From: Nocardiopsis sp. TSRI0078
GTDB taxonomy: Bacteria > Actinomycetota > Actinomycetes > Streptosporangiales > Streptosporangiaceae
Direction of reading: 5' to 3'
Assembly: GCF_001905145.1 (NCBI RefSeq)
Contig: NZ_LWLB01000007.1
Coordinates: 1 to 64,000 of the forward strand
DNA: 64,000 nt
Part shown: positions 27,106 to 36,562 of the stretch, one piece after another
Layout of the letters: each line of letters opens with the position of its first letter
How positions within the stretch are numbered: position 1 is the first letter of the stretch
Notes under the pieces: model-generated
What the model was told of the DNA's origin: nothing
Seen by the model: the letters and a program-made list of their open reading frames with translations, nothing else
Database searches by the model: none
Position numbers and translations under genes: made by a program

Positions 27106-27278
27106 CACAGTTCCCGCTTCATGTACGCCACGTACTGCTGGTTGCGGGGGTCGGTGCCCTCCGGCAGCGGCGCGGGCACGACCGAGACCAGCTCCCAGCC
27201 GTCGGCGCCCCAGTTGTCCAGGATCTGCTTCGTGGCGTGCGACAGCAGCGCCACGGTCTGGTACTCCCACTTGCTCAT
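27105..27278 (-). CDS. DUF4177-family small protein
   Basis: A 57-aa protein, MSKWEYQTVALLSHATKQIL onward, with the family core WGADGWELVSVVP and a C-terminal YVAYMKREL strand. Typical full length for DUF4177; function unknown. Overlaps RidA by one base, divergent from the ArsA-like pair. Confidence 0.88.
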   Translation of the reverse strand: MSKWEYQTVALLSHATKQILDNWGADGWELVSVVPAPLPEGTDPRNQQYVAYMKREL

Positions 27279-27416
27279 GCGTCCTACCCCTGTTCGGTCA
27301 CCGGTGCCCCGCCCGACTGGCCGGGCGCCGCACGTCAACGCCGCCACCCTACTCACCCGCGCGCCCTGCCGCGTGCACGCCGACGCTGCTCCGGGACCCC
27401 ATCCAGGGCGCCCGCA

Positions 27417-27422
27417 TAGACT
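27417..27422 (+). promoter_or_regulatory. -10 element for leaderless transcription of the first ArsA-like gene
   Basis: TAGACT, then exactly 7 nt, then the GTG start at 27430; no ribosome site is present. The transcript should start at the initiation codon. Confidence 0.5.
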
Positions 27423-27429
27423 GCCTGGA

Positions 27430-28476
27430 GTGAGCGAGGGCGAGCACGGACCGCAGCCTCCGGGTGGGGCGCGCGCGAAAGCACGACTGCACATCGTCAC
27501 CGGGAAGGGCGGGACCGGCAAGACCACGGTGGCCGCGGCACTGGCGCAGGCGCTGGCCTCCGGTGGCGGAAGGGTGCTGCTGGTCGAGGTGGAGGGCCGA
27601 CAGGGCATCGCCACCCTCCTCGGCGGCCCGCCGCTGCCCTACGAGGAGCGGGAGATGGTCTCCGTGCCCGGCGGCGGCACGGTGTGCGTGCTGGCGGCCG
27701 ACGCCGAGGCGGCGCTGCTGGAGTACCTGGAGATGTTCTACGGGATGCGCAGGGCCGGCCAGGCGCTCAACAGGCTGGGCGCCGTGGACTTCGCCACCAC
27801 CATCGCCCCCGGCCTGCGCGACGTCCTGCTCACCGGCAAGGCCACCGAGGCGGTACGGCGGCGCCGGGGCTCGCGCCGCAGGCCCTCCGACGCCCCGCCG
27901 ACGGCCCCCTTCCACTACGACGCGGTGGTGATGGACGCACCGCCCACCGGCCGGATCGCCCAGTTCCTCAACGTGAACTCCGAGGTGGCGGGGCTGGCCC
28001 GGGTGGGGCCGGTCCGCAACCACGCGGACCGGGTCATGGAGGTCATCCGCTCCGAGCAGACCCGCGTGCACTTCGTGTCCCTGCTGGAGGAGATGCCGGT
28101 CCAGGAGACCCGGGACGGCGTCGCCGAGGTCCGCGGTCTGGGGCTCAGGGTGGGAATGGTGCTGGTGAACATGGTGCGGCCTCCACTGTTGGACGAGGCC
28201 GACCTGGCCGCCGCCGCGGACGGGGGCCCCGACCTGGACGCGCTCTCCGCCGGGCTGGAGGAGGCCCGACTTAAGGACCCCGGGGAACTCGCCGCGGCGC
28301 TGGCCGGGGAGGTGCGTGCGCACGCGGTGCGGGTCCGGCTGGAGCGCCGGGTGCGCTCCGGCCTGGAGGAACTGGGCCGGCCGGTGCTGGAGCTGCCCCT
28401 GCTGGAGGGCGGTGTGGACCGCGCCGCCCTGGACGTCCTGGCGCGGCGGCTGACCGAGCAGGGGGTGCGCCGGTGA
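27430..28476 (+). CDS. ArsA/Get3-like ATPase, first of a pair
   Basis: A 348-aa P-loop ATPase of the SIMIBI class. The deviant Walker A, HIVTGKGGTGKTTVAAALAQ, has the signature lysine. Switch II is VVMDAPPTGR and the adenine-side motif is VLVNMV. It is the Rv3679-type subunit. With the next gene it probably forms a heteromeric ATPase. The mycobacterial pair is linked to redox homeostasis together with WhiB4; anion transport or tail-anchored protein handling has not been shown here. Confidence 0.88.
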   Translation: MSEGEHGPQPPGGARAKARLHIVTGKGGTGKTTVAAALAQALASGGGRVLLVEVEGRQGIATLLGGPPLPYEEREMVSVPGGGTVCVLAADAEAALLEYLEMFYGMRRAGQALNRLGAVDFATTIAPGLRDVLLTGKATEAVRRRRGSRRRPSDAPPTAPFHYDAVVMDAPPTGRIAQFLNVNSEVAGLARVGPVRNHADRVMEVIRSEQTRVHFVSLLEEMPVQETRDGVAEVRGLGLRVGMVLVNMVRPPLLDEADLAAAADGGPDLDALSAGLEEARLKDPGELAAALAGEVRAHAVRVRLERRVRSGLEELGRPVLELPLLEGGVDRAALDVLARRLTEQGVRR

Positions 28477-29621
28477 GCCCCGCGCCGCACGAGCGGCTGG
28501 ACGTGGACGCGCTCGTGGACGACCCCGGGACGCGGATCATCGTGTGCTGCGGCGCGGGCGGGGTCGGCAAGACCACCACCGCCGCCGCGCTGGGGCTGCG
28601 CGCCGCCGAGCGCGGACGCCGGGCCGTGGTCATCACCGTGGACCCGGCGCGGAGGCTGGCCCAGTCGCTGGGGCTGGAGTCGCTGGACAACACCCCGCGT
28701 CCGGTGCCGCTGCCCGAGGGGGCCGCGGGCAGCATGCACGCGATGATGCTCGACATGAAGAGGACCTTCGACGAGGTCGTTGAGCAGCACGCGGACCCCG
28801 ACCGGGCCCGGCAGATCCTGGACAACCCCTTCTACCAGACCCTCTCCACGAGCTTCTCGGGCACGCAGGAGTACATGGCCATGGAGAAGCTGGGCCAGCT
28901 GCGCCAGTCGGAGGACTGGGACCTGATCGTGGTGGACACCCCGCCCAGCCGGTCCGCCCTGGACTTCCTGGACGCGCCCGAGAGGCTGGGCCGGTTCCTG
29001 GACGGGCGCCTGATCCGCTTCCTGAGCGCACCTGCCAGCACGGGCGCGTTCCGCCTGCTCGGCGCCGGGTTCAACCTGGTGACCTCGGCGATCGGCAGGA
29101 TCGTGGGCGCCCAGCTGCTCGACGACCTGCGTTCCTTCGTGGCGGCGTTCGACACGGTGTTCGGCGGGTTCCAGGAGCGCGCCGAGCGCACCTACCGGCT
29201 GCTGCGGACGCCGGGGACGGCGTTCGTGGTGGTGGCCGTGCCGGACACGGACGCGATGCGCGAGGCGTCCTACTTCGTGGAGCGGCTGGCCACCGACTCC
29301 ATGCCGCTGGCCGGGCTGGTGGTCAACCGGACCCATCCGCTGCCCGGGGGTCCGGCGGCCGGCCTGGGTGCGCGGGAGGCGGTGGCGGCCGCGGAGTCGC
29401 TGGAGCGCTCGGGCTCGCACCCGCTGGCGTCGGCGGCGCTGCGGCTGCACGCGGAGAGGGTCCGCACCCGCGAGCGCGAGGGCCGGCTGCGGGACACACT
29501 GCTGTCCTCGCACGAAGGCGTGCGCGTGGCCGAGGTGGCCGCCCTGCCCGAGGACGTGCACGACCTCGCGGGCCTGCGCGGGATCGGCGAGGCGCTGGCC
29601 CGCGCCTCCCGGGACCGCTAG
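28473..29621 (+). CDS. ArsA/Get3-like ATPase, second of a pair
   Basis: A 382-aa ATPase with VCCGAGGVGKTTTAAALG as deviant Walker A and IVVDTPPSRSALDF as switch II. A hydrophobic segment (about 185-215, FRLLGAGFNLVTSAIGRI) could be a client-binding helix as in Get3. It is the Rv3680-type partner. The ATG/GTGA overlap with the previous gene shows translational coupling. The C-terminus is helical and charged. Confidence 0.9.
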   Translation: MSPAPHERLDVDALVDDPGTRIIVCCGAGGVGKTTTAAALGLRAAERGRRAVVITVDPARRLAQSLGLESLDNTPRPVPLPEGAAGSMHAMMLDMKRTFDEVVEQHADPDRARQILDNPFYQTLSTSFSGTQEYMAMEKLGQLRQSEDWDLIVVDTPPSRSALDFLDAPERLGRFLDGRLIRFLSAPASTGAFRLLGAGFNLVTSAIGRIVGAQLLDDLRSFVAAFDTVFGGFQERAERTYRLLRTPGTAFVVVAVPDTDAMREASYFVERLATDSMPLAGLVVNRTHPLPGGPAAGLGAREAVAAAESLERSGSHPLASAALRLHAERVRTREREGRLRDTLLSSHEGVRVAEVAALPEDVHDLAGLRGIGEALARASRDR

Positions 29622-29912
29622 GTCGTGTTTTCTGCATCATTGGGCTCGCGTCCACCAGGCTGCCCCTCGCTGCGCCTCTGCGCTCGTGAAGCACGACCAG
29701 GCCGAACTTCGCACCTCGTCTTGCGAGAGACTGCCCGGACGGCCGCCCGCTGACCCGAAAGCCTTCCAAAGAACACTCCCCAGGCCAGACCGGCCTTGCG
29801 CCCCCGGAAGCGCGGGAGCGAACCGGCGGCGGTGCTCCCGTTCCCGGTGGCGCCGTCGGCGTCCGGGAGCGCCGCCGGGAACGGGGGAAGCCGGGAATCC
29901 GCCCGCCGCGGG

Positions 29913-30236
29913 TCAGGCCGCGGACGTGCGGCCGGTGTGCGCGGCCGCGTAGTCGGCGAGGTCGCCGCCGCCCTCGCGGTCGGCCTCCTCCAGGAGCGGC
30001 TCCCACCTGGTGACGCCGGGGTGCTTGCGCAGCAGCGCGCGCCGCTCACGCTCGGTCATGCCTCCCCAGACACCGGACTCCACCCGGTTGTCGAGGGCGT
30101 CGGCCAGGCACTCGATACGTACCGGACACCTCTGGCAGATGAGCTTGGCGCGGTGCTGCGCCGCGCCCTGGACGAACAGCGCGTCCGGGTCCCCGCGCCG
30201 GCACAACGCCCTGGTCGTCCACTGGTCGGTCCACAT
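29913..30236 (-). CDS. wblA: WhiB-family iron-sulfur regulator WblA/WhiB4
   Basis: A 107-aa protein with all four cluster cysteines (Cys12, Cys34, Cys37, Cys43; C-x21-C-x2-C-x5-C) and the turn GVWGGMTERERRALLRK. The neighbours (ArsA-like pair, PASTA-PBP) identify it as the WblA/WhiB4 orthologue. In Streptomyces WblA controls entry into sporulation and represses antibiotic genes; in Mycobacterium WhiB4 responds to oxygen and NO. GGGGAG lies 7 nt before the ATG. The 291 bp between it and the ArsA-like gene hold no other gene. Confidence 0.95.
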   Translation of the reverse strand: MWTDQWTTRALCRRGDPDALFVQGAAQHRAKLICQRCPVRIECLADALDNRVESGVWGGMTERERRALLRKHPGVTRWEPLLEEADREGGGDLADYAAAHTGRTSAA

Positions 30237-30663
30237 GCCCTACTCCCCTGTGTGCGCGCCCGCCCGCGTGTGTCAGCGGATCGCCGGGACACGGGGCTCC
30301 CTGTGTGTCCCGAGGGGACGGGGAGGACAGGTAGGCTCCCGCTGCCGCGTGGGGTGCGTCGAGTCCACCCCCGTTGCCTAGAAGTTACGGATCTGTGCGC
30401 CGCGCCGACAGAACCCACTCGACCCACTTTTCGTCCAACCGAATATGGCCCGCTCGGGCCATTGCGTGGGGCCTGGCGGCCCTCCGCGACCGGACACACG
30501 AACCCTCGCAGCACCGAACCGTGTAGCGATTGGTCTGCGATAAGCATGAAAAGATGGCATGGGGGCACAGCCCGTGGGACGGCGCGGGCATTTCCGTGCG
30601 TTCGCACACTGTCCGTGCCACATCGCACCACTTCGGGCGTTCGTGGTCACTTAGTCTGATGGG
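30237..30663. other. wblA-ponA2 divergent promoter region
   Basis: 427 bp, no gene supported. It must hold the wblA promoter on the minus strand. At the right end TAGTCT (30652-30657) lies 6 nt before the ponA2 GTG, again a leaderless layout. Confidence 0.5.
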
Positions 30664-33057
30664 GTGGGTCAGGGGACATTGCTTCAAAGAATCAGCCAAC
30701 TGGTCGTCGTCGGCGCCGTCGCGGGACTCCTCGTCGCCGCGCTCGCCCTTCCCGCGGTCGGGGGTCTGGGGATCACGGCCCGCAACGTCGCCAGCAACTT
30801 CCTGAACATGCCCGGCAACCTGGAGACTCCGCCTCCTCCCCAGAGGTCGACGATCTATGACAGCGAGGGCGGTGTCATCGCCGAGATCTTCGACCAGAAC
30901 CGTGAACTGGTCGAGATCGAGGACGTCGCGCCGGTCATGGTCGACGCGATCCTCGCCATCGAGGACGCCCACTTCTACGAGCACGGCGGCATCGACGTGG
31001 CGGGCACGTTCCGCGCCGCCATACGCACCCTGAACGGCAACACCCAGGGCGCCTCCTCCATCACGCAGCAGTACGTCAAGAACGTGCAGATCGAGGCGGC
31101 CACCTCCCAGGAGGAGCTGGAGGAGGCCCGGGAGGAGACCGTCGCCCGCAAGATCCGGGAGCTGCGCTACGCCGTGGCCCTGGAGCAGCGGATGAGCAAG
31201 GACGAGATCCTCGAGGGCTACCTCAACATCGCCTACTTCAGCGACGGGGCCTACGGCGTCGAGTCCGCCGCCCAGCACTTCTTCCAGGTGCCCGCCAGCG
31301 ACCTGGAGCTGCACCAGGCCGCCACCATCGCGGGGCTGGTCCGCTACCCCTACCTGTACAACCCCCGCTTCTTCCCCGAGCAGACCACCGACCGGCGCAA
31401 CGTGGTGCTCGACCGCATGGTGGCCACCGGCGCCATCACCGAGGCCGAGGCGGCGGAGGCCAAGAAGGAGCCGATGGAGCTGGATCTGTCCACGCCGCCC
31501 AACGGCTGCGTGCCCAGCGACCAGCCGTTCTTCTGCGACTACGTGGTCCAGGAGATCGAGAAGGACGAGCGCTTCGGCCCCAACGAGACCGAGCGCGCGC
31601 GCTGGCTGCGCACCGCGGGCCTGCAGATCCACACCACCCTCGACCCGCAGACCCAGGGGGCCGCCCAAGCGGCCGTGGACGAGTGGGTGCCCCGCAAGAA
31701 CGAGTCCCGCAAGGTGGGCGCGGAGCTCGTCATCGAACCGGGCACCGGCCACATCCTCGGCATGGCGCAGAGCCGCAACTACGGTCCCGACGAGAGCCAG
31801 CTCGGCGAGACCTCCATCAACTTCACCACCGACGCCGACCGAGGCGGCAGCAGCGGCTTCCAGGCCGGGTCGACGTTCAAGGCCTTCACCCTGGCGGCCG
31901 CGCTGGACGAGGGGCTGCCGTACAGCACCTCGTTCAACTCCCCGTCCAAGGTGTCCGTCTCCGGGCAGCGCAGCTGCAACGGCGGCTCGCTGAGCACCTG
32001 GACGCCCAGCAACGCCGGCGACACCAACTCCAGCACCACGCACAACATGCTGTCCGGGACCAAGGCCTCGTCCAACACCTACTTCGCGCAGCTCCAGAAG
32101 CGGGTGGGCATCTGCGACGTGATGAAGATGGCCGAGAACCTGGGGCTCAAGCGCGCGGACGGCACGCTGTTCACCGAGAACGAGAACTCGCTGGCCAACA
32201 GCAGCTTCACCCTGGGCAGCGAGGAGGTCTCCCCGCTGCGGGTGGCCAACGCGTACGCGACCTTCGCCTCGGGCGGGATCTACTGCGAGCCGCAGGCCAT
32301 CACCAAGATCGAGGACCAGCAGTCGGGCACCACGATCGAGATCGAGCCGGAGTGCTCGCGGGTCCTGGACGAGGAGGTCGCCAAGGGGGTCAGCTACCTG
32401 CTGACCCAGCCCTTCAACGGCGGCACCGCGGGCAACCTCCACATCGGGCGTCCGGCGGCGGGCAAGACCGGCACCACCGACGGTTCGGCGGCGGCCTGGT
32501 TCGCCGGGTTCACCCCGCAGATGGCGGCCGCGGTCTTCGTCGGCGACCCGCGCGGCCCCCAGCAGCACCCGCTGCGCAACGTCACCATCGGAGACGACTA
32601 CTACAGCGTGGTCTACGGCGCGACGATCCCCGGCCCGATCTGGGAGGCGACCATGAAGGGCGCCCACGAGGGGCTGGAGGTCAAGCAGCTGCCGTCGCCC
32701 CCGGCGAAGTTCGGCTCGACGTCGCTCCCCCGGGCTCCGGAGCCGGACGAGGAGGCCAACCCGGCCAGTGACGACGGAGGCGTGCCGGACGTGGTCGGCC
32801 TGTCGGAGGGGGACGCGGTGAGCACTCTGGAGGCCGCCGGCTACACGGTGAACGTGTCCGGGACCCGGATCCGCTCCGCCGAGCCGGAGGGCACGGTGGC
32901 CGCGGTCAACCCGGACCCGGGAACGCGTCTTCCCGAGGGGGCCACGGTGAACGTCTTCCTGAGCCGCGGCGGCGAAACGGCCGCCGGCCGGGAGGACGAC
33001 GGGGACTGGTTCCCGGTCCAGCCCGCCTCCACTCCCACGGTCAGGGAACAGGAGTAG
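30664..33057 (+). CDS. ponA2: Bifunctional class A penicillin-binding protein with PASTA domain
   Basis: A 797-aa cell-wall synthase. An N-terminal membrane anchor is at about 11-35. The GT51 glycosyltransferase domain has the catalytic Glu100 in AIEDAHFYEHGG and GASSITQQYVKN. The transpeptidase has Ser403-x-x-Lys406 (GSTFKAF), Ser469-Ser-Asn471 and Lys601-Thr-Gly603. One PASTA repeat is at about 712-775 (VPDVVGLSEGDAVSTLEAAG). Polymerises and crosslinks peptidoglycan outside the membrane. Orthologue of mycobacterial PonA2 by context. Leaderless GTG start. Confidence 0.96.
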   Translation: MGQGTLLQRISQLVVVGAVAGLLVAALALPAVGGLGITARNVASNFLNMPGNLETPPPPQRSTIYDSEGGVIAEIFDQNRELVEIEDVAPVMVDAILAIEDAHFYEHGGIDVAGTFRAAIRTLNGNTQGASSITQQYVKNVQIEAATSQEELEEAREETVARKIRELRYAVALEQRMSKDEILEGYLNIAYFSDGAYGVESAAQHFFQVPASDLELHQAATIAGLVRYPYLYNPRFFPEQTTDRRNVVLDRMVATGAITEAEAAEAKKEPMELDLSTPPNGCVPSDQPFFCDYVVQEIEKDERFGPNETERARWLRTAGLQIHTTLDPQTQGAAQAAVDEWVPRKNESRKVGAELVIEPGTGHILGMAQSRNYGPDESQLGETSINFTTDADRGGSSGFQAGSTFKAFTLAAALDEGLPYSTSFNSPSKVSVSGQRSCNGGSLSTWTPSNAGDTNSSTTHNMLSGTKASSNTYFAQLQKRVGICDVMKMAENLGLKRADGTLFTENENSLANSSFTLGSEEVSPLRVANAYATFASGGIYCEPQAITKIEDQQSGTTIEIEPECSRVLDEEVAKGVSYLLTQPFNGGTAGNLHIGRPAAGKTGTTDGSAAAWFAGFTPQMAAAVFVGDPRGPQQHPLRNVTIGDDYYSVVYGATIPGPIWEATMKGAHEGLEVKQLPSPPAKFGSTSLPRAPEPDEEANPASDDGGVPDVVGLSEGDAVSTLEAAGYTVNVSGTRIRSAEPEGTVAAVNPDPGTRLPEGATVNVFLSRGGETAAGREDDGDWFPVQPASTPTVREQE

Positions 33058-33076
33058 GCGAGGCGGCCAGCGCGAA

Positions 33077-33106
33077 GGGGGCGGCGGTGCGGACACCGCC
33101 GCCCCC
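33077..33106. terminator. Perfect bidirectional terminator hairpin
   Basis: GGGGGCGGCGGTG and CACCGCCGCCCCC form a 13-bp perfect stem around a CGGA tetraloop, between ponA2 and the convergent YqeY-like gene. Confidence 0.8.
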
Positions 33107-33201
33107 TCGCGTACCGGTCGGAGCGCGGTGGGCGCGGGACCCGCACCACGCGAAGCCGTGCCCGCTCCCCGGTCAGGACGGCGGGACGCCGGGGAGCCGG
33201 A

Positions 33202-33657
33202 TCATCCGGCGAGCTGGCGCTTGACCTCGGCGGCCACGCGGTCGCCCGCCGCACGGCCGGCGGTCCGGGGCTTGACGAGCTTCATGACCTGGCCCATCGC
33301 CTTGGGGCCCTCCGCTCCGGTCTCCGCGACGGCCTCGGCCACCAGGGCGGAGAGCTCCTCGTCCGTGAGCTGCTTGGGCAGGTAGTCGGAGATGACCTCG
33401 CTCTCGGCCCGCTCGGCCCCGGCCTGCTCGGGCCGGCCGCCCTTCTCGAACGCCTCGGCCGCCTCGCGGCGCTTCTTGGCCTCGCGGGTCAGCAGCCGGG
33501 TGACCTCCTCGTCGTCGAGGGAGCGCTGGGCGGTACCGGCCGCCTCCTCGGTGGAGATGGCTGCCAGGACCATGCGCAGGGTCCCGGTACGCACCTTGTC
33601 ACGCGCCTTGATGGCGGTGGTCAGGTCGTTCTTGAGGCGCTCTTTGAGTTCGGACAT
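33202..33657 (-). CDS. GatB/YqeY-domain protein
   Basis: A 151-aa all-helical protein: SELKERLKNDLTTAIKARDK, the central EVTRLLTREAKKRREAAEAF and the conserved SEVISDYLPKQLTDEEL, ending in a TAGRAAGDRVAAEVKR helix. Homologous to the tail domain of GatB that contacts tRNA. Free YqeY proteins have no settled role. TAGGAT stands 6 nt before the ATG (complement of 33664-33669), a leaderless layout. Confidence 0.92.
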   Translation of the reverse strand: MSELKERLKNDLTTAIKARDKVRTGTLRMVLAAISTEEAAGTAQRSLDDEEVTRLLTREAKKRREAAEAFEKGGRPEQAGAERAESEVISDYLPKQLTDEELSALVAEAVAETGAEGPKAMGQVMKLVKPRTAGRAAGDRVAAEVKRQLAG

Positions 33658-33755
33658 GGACCGATCCTACGGCGGCGGGCGGTCGGCCCACCAACGGTTT
33701 GCGCACCGGTGCACCGCCGGGTCTGCGACGATCATGACAACAACGAAGGAGGAAG

Positions 33756-34676
33756 ATGGGCGCCGACAACAGACGACTCCTGCGCCGGGTGGGGCGCGCG
33801 GCCGCGGTGACGGGCGCCGTCGGAGCGGCGGGACTGGTCTACGCCTCGGTCATCGAGCGCAACTGGTTCCGGCTGCGCCGCTACGAGCTGCCCCTCCTGC
33901 CGCCCGGGAGCCCGCGCCTTCGGATCCTGCACCTGTCCGACGCGCACCTGACGCCGGGCCGGCGGATGCTCATCGACTGGATCCGGGGGCTGGACGCCTA
34001 CGAGCCGGACCTGGTGGTCAACACGGGCGACTCGCTGGCCCACCCTGACGCGGTGGGCCCCTTCACCGAGGCCCTGGGGCCGCTGCTGGAGCGGCCGGGC
34101 GCGTTCGTGTACGGGTCCAACGACCTGTTCTCGCCGCAGCTGAAGAACCCGGCCCGCTACCTGTGGCGGACGAGCAGGAGCGACTACAACAAGCGCCGGG
34201 TGCCGGACCTGCCCTGGCGCGAGCTGGGCGCGGCCATGTCCGCGTCCGGGTGGCTGGACCTGAACAACCGCAAGGGGTCGCTGGAGGCGGGTGGACTGGA
34301 CGTCGCCCTGGCCGGTGTGCACGACTCGCACATCAAGCTGGACCGCTACGAGGAGATCGCCGGACCGGCGGACCCGTCGGCGGCCCTGCGCCTGGGAGTG
34401 CTGCACTCCCCGGAGCCGTCCAACCTGGACCGGTTCGCGGCCGACGGCTACCAGCTGCTCCTGGCCGGGCACACGCACGGGGGGCAGCTGTGCCTGCCGT
34501 TCTACGGGACCCTGGTCACCAACTGCGGGATCGACCGCAGGCGCGCCTGGGGGCTGCACGGGTACGGGGACGCGTGGCTGCACGTGTCCGGGGGCCTGGG
34601 CACCTCCCCGTACGCGCCGGTGCGGTTCTGCTGCCGCCCGGAGGCCTCGCTGCTGGACCTCGTGGCGGCCTCCTGA
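33756..34676 (+). CDS. Metallophosphoesterase, membrane-anchored
   Basis: A 306-aa calcineurin-like phosphoesterase with an N-terminal hydrophobic segment (about 13-32). Metal motifs: [23 protein letters not shown] (the usual GNHD is SNDL), LLHSPEP and [11 protein letters not shown]. Replacement of the GNHD histidine is seen in the actinobacterial group that follows ponA2 (Rv3683-like), so it may still be active. AGGAGGAAG precedes the ATG. Substrate unknown; related YkuE and LpxH-like enzymes act on lipid or nucleotide diphosphates. Confidence 0.87.
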   Translation: MGADNRRLLRRVGRAAAVTGAVGAAGLVYASVIERNWFRLRRYELPLLPPGSPRLRILHLSDAHLTPGRRMLIDWIRGLDAYEPDLVVNTGDSLAHPDAVGPFTEALGPLLERPGAFVYGSNDLFSPQLKNPARYLWRTSRSDYNKRRVPDLPWRELGAAMSASGWLDLNNRKGSLEAGGLDVALAGVHDSHIKLDRYEEIAGPADPSAALRLGVLHSPEPSNLDRFAADGYQLLLAGHTHGGQLCLPFYGTLVTNCGIDRRRAWGLHGYGDAWLHVSGGLGTSPYAPVRFCCRPEASLLDLVAAS

Positions 34677-34748
34677 GGGCTGTCCCACTCCGACCGGAAA
34701 AGCGTGCGCGAGCACTCCTCACGTCCGCTAGACTTGTGGACGTTGCTT

Positions 34749-34825
34749 CGGGGTGTAGCGCAGCTTGGCAGCGCGCTTCGTTCGGGACGAAGAGGTCGTG
34801 GGTTCAAATCCCGCCACCCCGACCA
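34749..34825 (+). tRNA. tRNA-Pro (anticodon CGG)
   Basis: A 77-nt cloverleaf with acceptor CGGGGTG/CACCCCG, anticodon stem CTTCG/CGAAG around loop TTCGGGA (anticodon CGG), T arm with GGTTCAAATCC, and an encoded CCA end. Confidence 0.97.
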
Positions 34826-34832
34826 GCACGAG

Positions 34833-34854
34833 GGCCGGTCCTACGGGACCGGCC
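34833..34854 (+). terminator. Terminator of tRNA-Pro
   Basis: GGCCGGTCC-TACG-GGACCGGCC followed by TTCGTCGT: a perfect 9-bp stem 8 nt after the CCA end. Confidence 0.85.
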
Positions 34855-35020
34855 TTCGTCGTGTCGGGGGTCGGCCCGGACGCGGCCCCCGAACACCGCT
34901 CCACGGGCCCGCCCCGCCCCGGGTCCGCGCCCCTCTCCCCGAGCGCGAAAAGCCGTCGACGGCGGGCCGGAAACCTGTGATGCTGGCGCCCGAACGGACC
35001 GGTGATCCGAACGGAGGCAC

Positions 35021-35356
35021 ATGACCGGCTACGCCATCGGGCACCTGCGGCCAGCGGACCTGCACGACGAGGTCATCGAGTACATGGAGCGCATCCAGTC
35101 GACCCTGGATCCCTTCGGGGGACGCTTCCTCGTGCACGGCGCGCCGGTCGAGGTCAGGGAGGGCGCCTGGGAGGGCGGGCTCGTCCTCATCGGCTTCCCC
35201 TCCATCGAGGACGCCCGGAGTTGGTACGACTCGCCCGCCTACCAGGAGATCATCCCCCTGCGGGCCGGGCACGTCGACGGGGAGATCATCCTCGTCGAGG
35301 GGGTGGGTCCGGACCACGACTCGGCCGCGTTCGCCCGGTCCCTGCGGGAGGGCTGA
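35021..35356 (+). CDS. DUF1330-family protein
   Basis: A 111-aa ferredoxin-like-fold (dimeric alpha/beta barrel) protein: YAIGHLRPADLHDEVIEYME, GGRFLVHGAPVEVREG and FPSIEDARSWYDSPAYQEI are the family's strands and helices. GGAGGCAC precedes the ATG. Function unknown; members resemble small heme- or substrate-binding enzymes. Stands alone. Confidence 0.9.
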   Translation: MTGYAIGHLRPADLHDEVIEYMERIQSTLDPFGGRFLVHGAPVEVREGAWEGGLVLIGFPSIEDARSWYDSPAYQEIIPLRAGHVDGEIILVEGVGPDHDSAAFARSLREG

Positions 35357-35534
35357 CCGCTCCCGGGGGTGCGGCGGCGCGGGCCGCGTGCCCGGCGGGA
35401 CCGCACCCGAAGGTCCTGGGCCGCTGCCGCCGTCCGGGGCCGGGCGGCCCCGTCGAACGCCGGTTCCCCGGCCCGGGCGGGGGCGCCGGACCGGGGAACC
35501 GTCACACGTCTGACAGATGTCGTCCGCGGTGCTC

Positions 35535-36053
35535 CTAGCGGATGTTGACGTCCACGCAGGAGTAGAAGGCGTTGCTGGTGTCGGCGACGTTCCACCTGGC
35601 CAGGATCGTGTGCCTGCCGTTGTAGCCGGACAGGTCCACGGTGTGCCGGACGGTCGACGGCGGGCGTGCGCCGTTGTCGTTGAAGTTGGCGATGCGGTGG
35701 CCGCCGATGAAGTACTCCCAGTTGGCGGTGGAGTGCATGGCGGTGAGGGTCCAGGTGAAGGTCAGGGAGGTACCGACCTGGGTGACGTGCCAGCCGTGGT
35801 TGTCGTCGTCGAGCTCGGAGAACCGGGAGTTGCCACCGGAGCAGCTCATCAGGCCCTTGGGGCCCTCGACGCTCTGCGGCTCCCACTTGATGCCGCCGCA
35901 CTGGACCATGACCGCCGCGCACTGCGCCTGGCGGCTCATGGGTGCGGAGACGTAGCCGTGGGCGCTGGCGACACCCGCGGGCATCAGGGTGAAGGTCAGC
36001 GCGGTGGCGGCGGCGACGGCCGCGAGGGAGCGGACTCTGCTGCGGATCTTCAT
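35535..36053 (-). CDS. Secreted AA10 lytic polysaccharide monooxygenase, chitin type
   Basis: A 172-aa copper enzyme that cuts crystalline polysaccharide oxidatively. A Sec signal peptide (basic start, hydrophobic core, ASA cut) exposes His as the mature N-terminus in HGYVSAPMSRQAQC. The second histidine of the copper brace is in DNHGWHVTQ, and the axial Phe is in SNAFYSC. QCGGIKWEPQSVEGPKG matches chitin-active, single-domain enzymes. Four cysteines form the usual two disulfides. No carbohydrate-binding module. Confidence 0.93.
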   Translation of the reverse strand: MKIRSRVRSLAAVAAATALTFTLMPAGVASAHGYVSAPMSRQAQCAAVMVQCGGIKWEPQSVEGPKGLMSCSGGNSRFSELDDDNHGWHVTQVGTSLTFTWTLTAMHSTANWEYFIGGHRIANFNDNGARPPSTVRHTVDLSGYNGRHTILARWNVADTSNAFYSCVDVNIR

Positions 36054-36562
36054 GAACGGGGGCCCTTCTTTTGGGTCACGATCCCGGGTCGGGGGTCGTA
36101 GCGGGGTGACCCGGACCGTTACCGGTCCAGGCGGGCGGAGGCCGTCCATCGGGGTCCGGATATCCCCCGTGCGGACGGCGGACGGCACTGTCCCGGAAAC
36201 TCCGGGCGTCCCCGGCGTTTCCTTCCACCTGTTGCGAAGACCGTAAGAAGGTCGTCACTACACGTCAAGACTCCCGTCACGGAGGGGAACCGGGTGCCAC
36301 CCATACCAGGTGGGAAGCCCACTCACCCGCCCTCCCGGACTGGTACTGCCGACGCGCCCGCACCCCTCGGGCCGCCAACTGGAAAGACACCTTCCAGTAA
36401 GGAGCGGTGGTCTGTCCGGGGACCCTGTAGACCAATGCCGCCGACGAGGGCCGAACGGACCGTACCTGTCCCCGGAGATATATTTTTCTTCCCCGGCCCT
36501 CCGAGGGGCCCGCCCCCGGAAAACCGTGGCCCCCGACGGCCCGTGACCCTAGGCTCGCGGGC
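36054..36562. other. LPMO-DUF4037 divergent intergenic region
   Basis: 509 bp without a gene. It contains ACTGGAA-N7-TTCCAGT (36378-36398) and an AT run near 36478-36492. At the right end TAGGCT (36550-36555) is 7 nt before the DUF4037 ATG. Confidence 0.5.
36550..36555 (+). promoter_or_regulatory. -10 element for leaderless DUF4037 gene
   Basis: TAGGCT-N7-ATG; no ribosome site precedes this ATG. Confidence 0.5.
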
